Of a stretch of 64,000 nucleotides of DNA, positions 34,850-43,904 are shown piece by piece. The stretch covers positions 744,001 through 808,000 of the forward strand of contig JAHYIO010000037.1 of assembly GCA_020543525.1 (NCBI GenBank), given 5' to 3'. The DNA is from Coriolopsis trogii (Eukaryota > Basidiomycota > Agaricomycetes > Polyporales > Polyporaceae). The notes below the pieces were generated by a model. That model ran no database searches. It was given only the letters and a program-made list of their open reading frames with translations, and was not told the origin of the DNA. The first letter of the stretch is position 1. Every line of letters begins with the position of its first letter. The position numbers were made by a program, and so were the translations under genes.

Positions 34850-35400
34850 CCTTGTTCCCTTCAACATATCAGGTCGTTTCCCTGCCTCTCCGCTGCCATC
34901 GTGGATTCGAACCGCATCACTCGACCCTGCGCCACGCCTTCGACAAGCACACGCGGGCGCTCGTACGAGCCCTGAACGATCAGGTGCCATGAGGACGGAC
35001 GTTGTGGCGGACGTCGAAGTTTTGCAGTCGAGGTAAAGAAGTAAGAAAGGAGGGCAGAGACGCCGGCCTGCACACTTTGACTTCATACCATAAAGTAAGT
35101 AACAGCTCTCGTGGCCGGTCGGCGGCGGTACGCTGACTGTCGCTGCGGAGTCTCGTAGGTACGTCGACGCGCTTCGCGATGCTGCTTCGCGTCAGAAAGT
35201 AGCCAACGACTTGTCCCTGTTCAATACGCTGCAGGTAAGGAACCTACCACTCAGGCGGGAGCACTCGCCGCCATACACACAGATTGCGGCGCTGAGCACA
35301 CGCGACTGGTTTGCCTTCTGTCCCTCTTGACCTCCTTCTCCTGCAGGGAGCAACACTTACGCTGACATCGTTGATGAACAGATGGCGCGTATTGCGTATG
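34850..35400 (+). pseudogene. Decayed companion gene fragment, arm A
   Basis: Three stretches separated by intron-like gaps match the copy in arm B. They are about 34850-35031 (HSTLRHAFDKHTRA), 35161-35233 (YVDALRDAASRQKV then NDLSLFNTLQ), and 35347 onward. Relative to arm B the first stretch lacks one nucleotide near 34960, which brings a stop (QVP stop) into frame. The flanking GTAAG donor and CAG acceptor signals are kept. I do not recognise the family. The parent gene might instead have run on the opposite strand, so the call is tentative. Confidence 0.4.
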
Positions 35401-35477
35401 GCTAGATGTAAAGGCGACAACGGTGCCCCCTTCTACCTTTCCGGCGAGCTTGTCGTGGGGTTCAAGCCGTCGATTGG

Positions 35478-35483
35478 TATAAA
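35478..35483 (+). promoter_or_regulatory. TATA-like box, DyP copy 1
   Basis: TATAAA in the context GGTATAAAGGTTGG, 135 nt before the ATG. The equivalent GGTATATAGGCTGG is kept in the promoter of copy 2, as is a shared CCTCCAGCC-TCAGTGAGCATCT block about 70-110 nt before the start. Confidence 0.55.
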
Positions 35484-35617
35484 GGTTGGTAGGATGTGCG
35501 CATAGAGGCATTCCAAATTCAAACCTCCAGCCCTCAGTGAGCATCTCTTCCCAGCTTGCAGCCATCCATAGGCGATCCATCATTGACCGATATCTAAGGC
35601 TATACATCTCCACTGTA

Positions 35618-37442
35618 ATGTCTCCTACTTTAATTTTGGACGACGTCCAAGGGGATATCCTGTGAGACCCGTTTGTTTGGGATATATACGCTGAGCTACT
35701 TGCTGACAATTTTGGCAGTGTCGGCCTGCCGAAGAAGGTCCAGCAATACCTCATCTTCCAGATCGACAGCGACGTATCCGGGTTCAAAAAGGCCCTCAAC
35801 CGGCTCATCCCGCTCATCCCCACAACTACACAGGTCATTCAGGACCGCAAGAACATCGCGGCCAACAAGAAGGCCTCCCAGGAGCAGGGTACAACCCCAG
35901 AGCGGCTCACGCTCACTGGGGTGAACATCGCCTGTTCCCATGCGGGCCTCGTCAAGGTGAATGGGCTTGGTCATATACGACATGCACCTCACTACAGCGT
36001 GCCCGACAGCTTGGTATCACCGACAACATCCGCGACGACAGCTTTGCGAACGGACAACAAGCAGCGGCCCAGGCCCTTTGTGATCCGGGCCACTCGAAGG
36101 GCTTCTTGCAAGGCTGGGAACCTGACTGGGATCCCGCCTTCTTGGGCATCGTACACGGCGTGATCCTCATCTCGGGCGACTCTGACGAGACAGTCGCAGC
36201 CACCCGGAAGCAAGTCGAAGGAATCTTCAACGTTGGCGCGTTCAATGCCACCATGCACGAGGCGATCACCCTGAGCGGGTCAGTGCGCCCCGGGGACCAG
36301 AAAGGACACGAGCAGTAAGCACGCTGTGGCGCTGGGTATGGCGGTCTAGCTGATGTGTGCGATAGCTTTGGATTCATGGACGGCATCTCGCAGCCGGCCG
36401 TGGAGGGCGTTGATACCAACCCGCACCCGGGGCAGGGATCCGTCAAGCAGGGGGTTATCCTGTGTGGACGCGACGGGGACAAACCAGGCTTGCTCCCCCG
36501 CCCTTCGTGGGCAAAGGATGGTAGCTTCATGGTCCTGCGCTGGCTCTTCCAGCTCGTTCCGGAGTTCAACACCTTCCTGAAGAACAACCCGATCAAGGAG
36601 GGCAATCTCACTCCCGAGCAAGGTAGCGAGCTCCTCGGGGCCCGTCTGATGGGGCGGTGGAAGAGCGGTACGTGTCGCACATCCCATCGCATACGTGAGG
36701 GACGTCTGAATGCACGTTTGCGCCCCATAGGTGCCCCGGTCGACCTCTGTCCCTTCCAAGACGACCCCGTGCTGGCAGCAGACCCGCTGCGCAATAACAA
36801 CTTTGACTACACTGGCGAGGGTGACGAGCAGGGGATTGTCTGTCCCTTGGCGGCGCACGCACGCAAGTGCAACCCTCGGCACGACCTTGCGACCGTCCCC
36901 TTCGTCAAGCTTGAAGATCACCGCATCCTTCGCCGCGGTATCCCGTTCGGCCCTGAACTGACGCCGGACGAGGTTTCTTCCAACACGACGAAGGAGTCTC
37001 GGTGTGTGCCCCGTGCCACCGTCCGCTACTGATACGTAGCACAGGGCTGATACAGCGCATCCACGATTTCTAGCGGACTCATCTTCGTCTGTTATCAGAG
37101 CAATATTTTCAACGGATTCGAGTTCGTTCAAAAAGGTACGTGATGTACTTGATTAGTCCCTGGTGTAGTCCTGAACTTCGGGCCTGACATGCACGGTCGC
37201 TACCCACAGTCTGGGCGAACGACCCGCTATTCCCGCCGAAGCCGTTCGTGAAGCCACCTGGGTTGGACCCGATTGTCGGACAGACCACGGACGAGACGTC
37301 GCGCACTATTCAGGGCGTTGACCCGCTCAACCCGGGAGGTACGACCCACTTGCCCATGGAGTGGGTCATCCCGAAGGGCGGAGAGTACTTCTTCTCGCCG
37401 TCGCTTCCGGCCCTTCGCACCACGTTTGCGCTCGCTTCTTGA
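35618..37442 (+). CDS. Dye-decolorizing peroxidase (DyP), copy 1
   Basis: Seven exons: 35618-35661, 35719-35956, 36010-36314, 36366-36667, 36731-37001, 37074-37135, 37210-37442, giving 484 aa. The DyP fingerprint GFMDG (GxxDG, catalytic Asp at about 201) lies in GFMDGISQPAVEG. The proximal haem ligand is expected at His in CPLAAHARKCNPR (about 339), and the distal Arg in RILRRGIPFGPEL (about 364). The end EWVIPKGGEYFFSPSLPAL is also typical. DyPs use H2O2 to oxidise dyes, phenolics and, in some fungi, lignin model compounds. The N-terminus starts directly at the conserved LDDVQGDIL without a signal peptide, so secretion is not evident. An upstream leader exon remains possible. It is convergent with a close copy at 38143-39955. 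Confidence 0.95.
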
Positions 37443-38142
37443 ACATGCCACCCATGAACGATGTGCTGTGAATGACTAAACCTGCCAAGGGGTGCGCCCG
37501 GGCCTATGTACCGTCTCGGATCAACTCCATTGTATTAATACAAAAAACGAAGCTCGCGATCGTCGCAAAGACCACTGAGCCCATCTAAGTAGTGACAACA
37601 GATATATTCACGCATGAGTTGTGCGGGACAAAGGCAGGATGCATGAGCGTGTCGTTGGATGATCAACCTTGCATCCCAACGGCTCTCTTGTAAGGCCGGA
37701 GGGCCCAAGCCCAAGCTGACGGAAGGGAATTACATGTGGAAAGTTGTGTAGAACGTAACAAAACAATTTGGAAATTGTTGGGGATGAGATGGGAGTTTTG
37801 TGCTAATGTGCCGTAACATAGAAGGAAACCGAGACACGACAGGACAAGAGGGAAGCGCATGTGTGGGTGCGAAGGAGGAGGGAGGGAGAGCGCATGTGAG
37901 CGAGAAATATATCATGAAAGCGAGGCAAAGACCGTCAAGAGACAAAGTAAATAGTTGAGGGAGGAGCGACACGTATACGCCACAGGTACTCCTCACGCGA
38001 CATTGACCACGGCCTCGCAAGAAAGACCGACATAAGTACAGACACGCGCACAGTGGCGGCGCGTATCGTAATACATACGTCAGTCACCCATGGCGACTCA
38101 CTCACCCCCGACAGCATTCCCACCCGTGGGTGACATGCACAT
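37443..38142. other. Spacer between the convergent DyP genes
   Basis: 700 nt: both 3' UTRs and the centre of the inverted duplication. I see no long hairpin or gene here; the arms become recognisable only within the coding regions. Confidence 0.5.
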
Positions 38143-39955
38143 TCAAGAGGCAAGCGCAAACGTGGTGCGAAGAGCCGGAAGCGACGGCGAGAAAAAGTAC
38201 TCGCCGCCCTTCGGAACGACCCACTCCATAGGCAGGTGGGTGGTACCTCCCGGGCTGAGCGGGTCGACGCCCTGAATAGTGCGCGACGTCTCATCCGTTG
38301 CCTGCCCAATGATCGGGTCCCACCCTGGGGCAACAAGGCTCAGCTTCGGCGGGAACAGCGGGTCGTTCGCCCAGGCTACGAGTAGAAGCCGTCAGGGTTT
38401 CGCAACCAGGGATAGACATGGCACGTGACGTACTTTTCTGAATGAACTCGAATCCGTTGTTGATGTTGGCCTGATAGCAGACAAAGATGAGCCCGCTAGC
38501 ACACACGGATACATTGTATCAGCCGAATGCTGTAGCATAGGATCGCACGAGGTACACACCGAGACTCCTCCGTCGTGCCGGAAGTAACCTCGTCCGGCGT
38601 GAGCTCAGGGCCGAATGGGATACCGCGGCGGAGAACGCGATGCTGTGCGACAAAGTCTTTCGGAAGGTCGTTTCGCGGGTTGCCTTTCCGTGTGTGTGCC
38701 GCCAAGGGACACCTGGCACCCTGGTTATCGCCCTCGGCAGTGTAGTCGAAATCGTTGTTGCGCAGCGGGTCTGCTGCCAGCACGGGGTCGTCTTGGAAGG
38801 GAGAGACGTCGACCGGGGCACCTTCAAAGCGCGAACTCACGTTCAGAGATTCACCACAATCGTGAAGGGGTGGGCAAAACGTACCGCTCTTCCACCGTCC
38901 CATCAGACGGGCCCCAAGGAGCTCGCTGCCTTGCTCGGGGGTGAGATTGCCCTCCAAGATCGGGTTATTCTTCAGGAAGGTGTTGAACTCCGGAACGAGC
39001 TGGAAGAGCCAGCGTAGGACCATGAAGCTACCATCCTTCGACCACGAAGGACGGGGGAGAATGCTATCAAGGTGCTCCCCCTCGCGCCCGCATAGGATGA
39101 TACCCTGCTTGACGGATCCCTGCCCCGGGTTCGGGTTGGTATCAACGCCCTCCACGGCAGGCTGCGAGATGCCATCCATGAATCCAAAACTATTGCACGC
39201 ATCAGCCAGACTGAGTGACCAACCGGCAGCATGAGCATCAGAAGGTGCTTACTGCTCGTGGCCTTTCTGCTCCCCGGGGCGCACTGACCCACTCAGGGTT
39301 TTTGCCTCGTGCATAGTGGCATTGAACGCGCCAACGTTGAAGATTTCTTCGACCTGCTTCCGAGTAGCTGCGACTGTTTCGTCGGAATCGCCCGAGATGA
39401 GAATGACGCCGTGTATGATGCCCAAGAAGGCGGGATCCCAAGAAGGCTCCCAAGGTTGCAGAAACCCCGTGGAATGGCCCGGATCACCAAGGTCCTGGGC
39501 CGCTGCCTTTTGACCACTCGCGAAGCTGTCGTCGCGGATGTTATCGTTGATACCAAGCTGTCGGGCACGCCTCAAGTCAGCGAGGTGTATGCTGTATATG
39601 ACCAAGTCCATTCACCATAGTAATGCCAGCATGGGAAAAGGCGATGTTCACCCCGGTGAGCGTGAGCCGCTCTGGGGTCGTACCCTGCTCCTGGGCGGCC
39701 TTCTTGTTGGCCGCGATGTTCTTGCGGTCCTGAATGACTTGTGTAGTTGTGGTTATGAGCGGAATGAGCTGGTTTAGGGCCTTTCTGAACTCGGAGACAT
39801 GGCCACTATCAATCTGGAATATGAGGTATTGCTGAACCTTCTTCGGCAGGCCGACACTGCAAAGAGTATCAGCGAGGAGCTCGAAGCACACTTCAAGCGC
39901 AACGCGCTCACAGGATATCGCCCTGAATGTCATCAAAGTTCATGGTAGAAGTCAT
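38143..39955 (-). CDS. Dye-decolorizing peroxidase (DyP), copy 2
   Basis: Seven exons: 39955-39912, 39856-39616, 39557-39253, 39189-38885, 38821-38560, 38495-38434, 38375-38143, giving 483 aa. Exons 1, 3, 6 and 7 have exactly the same lengths as in copy 1 and every intron sits at the same site and phase. The three other exons differ by whole codons. GFMDG (Asp at about 202), CPLAAHTRKGNPR with the proximal His, and RVLRRGIPFGPEL with the distal Arg are all intact, so it should be active. By eye the two proteins are about 85% identical. Divergence is concentrated near the exon 5 end and in GREGEHLDSILPRP. As in copy 1 no signal peptide is visible (MTSTMNFDDIQGDIL). Confidence 0.95.
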
Positions 39956-40108
39956 CGCGATGTAGTTGTGCTGCCTGAGAGAATGGTCAGCGACTCTGGG
40001 GCGACCATACTACCATACGGCTGCGACCAGGGAGAATGGAGGGAGAAGATGCTCACTGAGGCTGGAGGTGTGGAGATGGAGTACATATCTACGCACAAAC
40101 CACCAGCC

Positions 40109-40114
40109 TATATA
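40109..40114 (-). promoter_or_regulatory. TATA-like box, DyP copy 2
   Basis: TATATA in GGTATATAGGCTGG on the minus strand, about 155 nt before the start, in line with the TATAAA of copy 1. Confidence 0.5.
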
Positions 40115-40234
40115 CCAGCAGATGCTTGAATCTCATGACCAATTATCTGGAATAGTAGAAGGTGCTGCCGGGCGCTGTCCTCCAGTCAACTCAGTCGCCG
40201 TTACACCTAGGCGCTCACCGGACGTGCGTAGTCA

Positions 40235-40905
40235 TGTCATGCGCTTTTCCATTCGACATAAATGTCGGCATGAGTGTCGTTCCCTGCAGAGAAGGAGGGT
40301 GGTGAGAGGTCGCGAACGACGTCGCGTACCAGTCCGAGTCGCTCGCGCTGAGCGCCCTTGGATTGGCGCCGATCGCTCCCATGTCAGTGGTAAGTTCCCA
40401 ACCTGCATCGTGTTGCAAAACTTGTAACCTGTCCCCTGCTTTGACCGGTGTCAGCATTGCAAAGCGCATCGACGTACCTATGAGAGCAATGACAGCCTGC
40501 GTACCGCCGCCGACCGGTCACAAGCGCTAAGTACTAGGGCATCCTGTAGGCACGCGATTCGTCCGGATATTTTACGATGGGTCCTCAAATGATCGTAGGA
40601 CTGAGAATAAGTAACAGCGCCTGCAAGTTATCTGACAATACTTAGAGAGACAAGCTGCGCACGCCAGCGTCTCTGCCCTTCTTTCCTTCAAACTTACCTC
40701 CACGGCACGACCTCGGTGTCCGCCACTACGGTCTTCTTCATGACAGTTGATCGTTCGGTGCCGCTTGTACGCGCTCGCGTGAACTCGTCGAAGACGTGGT
40801 CCAGGGACGAGTGGCGCGCCTCGAATTCAAGAAGCCAGCAGGGAGGCAGGGAACGAAACCAATGTGCCGAACTTGGGAGCAAGGTTCCTTCGAGCATAGG
40901 CATGG
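40235..40905 (-). pseudogene. Decayed companion gene fragment, arm B
   Basis: It matches arm A in three blocks. About 40905-40695 encodes LEFEARHSSLDHVFDEF, RARTSGTERSTVM and KKTVVADTEVVPWR before a GTAAG donor. About 40477-40406 starts YVDAL as in arm A but then diverges, and about 40289-40235 follows a CTGCAG acceptor. This copy keeps the first exon open where arm A is frameshifted, but its second block is damaged. The family is not recognised and the coding strand is not certain. Confidence 0.4.
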
Positions 40906-41678
40906 ACGTTCATACCAGGGGCGGGGAGCCTACATAGAACAAATCTCCATCGAGATGAGCATGACACTCAGCCGTAAACGCGCGCTCACGTCCAGGTATT
41001 GTGTTGGTAACGGCGCGACGCCCAACAAGCTTCGCACTGTGCGGTATTGTGCGGTCGCCGGTAAGTCTGGAACATCACCGCTGTCAGCCGATATCCACGC
41101 AGCCTCCCTACCGAGCAAGGTGTGCCAAGTAGTAGTCGGCCCCTTGGCTTGTTCCGAACATCCGTGCAAGCCGAAGAAACCTTGCAGGAGTACTCGAATC
41201 GAGACTCTGCCTCAACCCTGCGCAACAACTTGCTCAGCAATTCCCGCCTTTCACAAGCATCAGAGATATAGTTGCGTAGACTCACTCTCATGGGCCATGG
41301 GACATTCATGTTCAGCTTTCGTACATAACCTGTGCTGTACCGATGCCCTCGTTGTATCGTTGTACCTACCATGATGACGTCGACCATAGGTTTCAGTCTT
41401 CACCTGAAGGTTCTGCCCTTCCGGTATCGAGACGGTGCCGTTGCAAGCACGACTTTAGTTGAGGAAGTGCACCATAACACCTTGCAGTGCGGATGCGTCG
41501 TCCACTGTGCATGGGAAGTGAAGATATTGGATGACGCACGCACCTCCAAGATGTCTGGATCGACGAACTGAATATTGTGTTTCTGGTACTCTGACTGAGC
41601 ACTGGAACCCAAAACGTCGTGGCAGACTCAAGGAAGGCCCAATTCCTGACCACTTGCTCACAAGAAGGTGCTTGGTGA

Positions 41679-43904
41679 TCAGGAGCGGTTACTCTGCGCG
41701 TCCTCGCCTTTACTCGACGTCTTCTCCGACATCCCATCCGACACCTTCGGCCTCCTCTCCTCCTCCCGCTCCCTCCCGCGCTTCTCCCGTCGCTCCATGT
41801 ACCACACGAACCACGTCACGCCCAACGTCGCCACGCTCGTCCCTACCATCGCCCACAAGCCCTTCGTGAACGCCGGCGCGTCCGTCGCGGGATAGAACAC
41901 GAGCGGCCACCACGCGTTCACCACGTTGTTCCACATGTTCATCGACGCGAGCACGACGGCCCGCGCCCCATGGTCGTCCGCACAGATCTGGTTCGCCCAC
42001 GCAAACGTCGTCGCCTGCCCCGCGTAGCTCGCGCCCGCGAGGTACCAAGCAAAGAAGCGCGCGCCGAGCGGAGTGCTGGGGGCGAGGAGGATTGCGCTCG
42101 CGATGATGCAGCAAATGGACATGTAGACGAGCACGGGCCACCGGGCACGCGAGGCTGTTGCGTCTGTCCATGTTGCGCAGACGAGGGTCGAGACGATCGC
42201 GAACGCCGTTGCGCCTGAGGGATAGTTGTCTGTATCATGGTCAGCTACTGTTGCAGGAACAGAAGAGCGATGTTGCTCACTGATCTGGGGTACGGTGAAG
42301 CCTCCGATAGCCTTCAGCCACTGGCCCATGAGATTATTCGAACCAAAACTCTCGGTCTCGCCGGATATGGCAAACTGCACCGGGATTAGAATGTCAGGTT
42401 CGACTGTCGACTGCGTCTCGCGCCGGAAGACTTGCCAGCAAACTACAGCCATACCACCGCCAATTACTGAGGACACGCTTAATGAGATTGTATGACAAGT
42501 GTCCATGATCGATGTCCTTGTGTTTGTCATTCTCGAGGCGTTCACAGGACAGCAAACGTTCCTATACCATGAATGAGGAATGCATCAACGACACGAGGCG
42601 AGGTACAGAATACTGTACGGACCTCATCGGACAAGTAGAAGGCCTTCGTTGTCGTAGGAACATCAGGGAAGATGAGGAAGCCATACAATGCGATAGGCAT
42701 AGTGATGACGCCGTCAATAATGAACCTAGTAGCCCGACTCGTTGAGCATCGTCTCTCAGACGTTCATGCAAGACGACTCACAGCCATCGCCATCCGCTCC
42801 TTCCCGAAGTTCCATTCAAGTTGCTGTTCATACAGGAGGAGTGAGTCAGCTGCCACCTGGCGGGACGGGCGAGTGTCATACGTGTACACTGCAGCCTGCA
42901 GCAGACCAGAAAATCTGGATGCCAACATGAGCCCAACACCCTCTGGCCGATAGCAGAGACCCACTCACAGTGTGCCGGCCAAGCCAGAGGAGGTGAAGAT
43001 ACCCGACCTCTTGCCAAGTTCGCCGGGTTTATACCACCTGCAGCGCCCGTTAAGCAAAACATGGCGCATGCTATGAGGAATGGACATACGAGCCGAGGAT
43101 GTAATGCGTCCCGACGAACGTCGACGACTCTGCAATTCCTTGGAAGAAACGGATGGCATATATCTGACAGGGTTGGGTCAGCCTGTCATGCAAGACGCGC
43201 GCTTGACGGGCACGGTTATAGACGCACCTGCTCAACCCTGGTCACCGCGCTTGTGCTGACATGCGCAGGCCAAAACTTTCAATCATCTATAACGAGTGAA
43301 AAAAATGGTGGTCTCACCAGAACGTTAAAACGCCCCAGACGATTTGCATGGCCGGAAACCAAATACGCGGTGGCACGATCTGTAACATCAAGTTGTCTAA
43401 TCGCACGCCGCGGATGACAACCCGTCAGTTCCCGTCGATCTCGCAGAGGTAGTAAAAACCATTACTTGGTATCATCCCCACGATGTAGCCGCAGGTGAAG
43501 ATGGTATTTATTTGCTGAATGTAGGGGTACGTATGAGCTTCACGTGCGGTTGAATCCGGGCATGAGAATACTGACATTGAATTGTGTACCATGCATGTTG
43601 AGCTCTTCTCGCATGCCGGAGACATACGCGTTGGATACATTGCTTCTATCAAGGTCTACACAACGTATCGTTGGAGGCATATGAATACTGGGAAGGCACG
43701 CATTCGGGTAGGAAACGCACAGTTGGAGAAGTACTGATGACGAGATGGGTGGACACGTCAAGAGATGCGATAGGACTGTTCACGTACCATGAGACAGCAG
43801 TACGACAATATGAACCAGTCTATCTTGAGTAAGAGCCTGCGTTCCGTCTTGGACTCTGGAATCTCGCCCCAAACAAAATGTCGGATCTTCCGGAGGACAG
43901 CCAT
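41679..43904 (-). CDS. MFS transporter of the allantoate/vitamin permease type
   Basis: Fourteen exons: 43904-43788, 43733-43721, 43655-43576, 43514-43466, 43396-43318, 43255-43228, 43163-43090, 43037-42969, 42914-42882, 42823-42782, 42725-42623, 42561-42436, 42374-42281, 42229-41679, giving 485 aa. It reads like fungal Dal5/Fen2-type carriers. KIDWFILSYCCLM leads to NYLDRSNVSNAYVSGM (the NxxDRxN signature after helix 1). INTIFTCGYIVGMIPNNLML, YAIRFFQGIAESS and GFLIFPDVPTTTKAF follow. The C-terminal half has FAIVSTLVCATWTDA, WANQICADDHGARAVVLASM and NVVNAWWPLVFYPA. Substrates of this family are small anions such as allantoate, pantothenate or biotin. Exon 2 is only 13 nt. Intron 12 (42375-42435) is GC-AG. 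Intron 11 has a GTCCGT donor. Confidence 0.9.
42375..42435 (-). other. GC-AG intron in the MFS gene
   Basis: The donor reads CTG then GCAAGT and the acceptor GTGCAG. Removing these 61 nt joins WYGCSLL to FAISGETESFGSNNLMG, which restores the transporter reading. No GT donor nearby gives an open frame. GCAAGT is the classical strong context for the minor GC-AG class. Confidence 0.8.

Larger units (their letters stand above)
34330..35617. other. Outer arm A of the inverted duplication (no intact gene)
   Basis: 1288 nt upstream of DyP copy 1. From about 34850 onward it aligns, with gaps, to the reverse complement of 40910-39956. It contains decayed companion-gene pieces (entered separately) and the DyP promoter. 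The first 500 nt (34330-34840) hold no gene I can support. Confidence 0.6.
39956..41678. other. Outer arm B of the inverted duplication and MFS 3' side
   Basis: 1723 nt. The part 39956-40910 is the counterpart of arm A, with an extra block of roughly 100 nt around 40490-40630. From about 41000 to 41678 I find no gene, repeat or RNA. Confidence 0.55.

Noticed and set aside
34903..34913. GGATTCGAACC, reverse of a tRNA T-loop
   Set aside because: No acceptor or anticodon stems can be formed around it on either strand, and the arm B counterpart lacks it.
35957..35997. A 41-nt intron in DyP copy 1 ending at CACTACAG
   Set aside because: Using the acceptor 12 nt further on (GCCCGACAG) gives 53 nt in copy 1 and 58 nt in copy 2 and restores the conserved LGI-DNIRDD reading in both.
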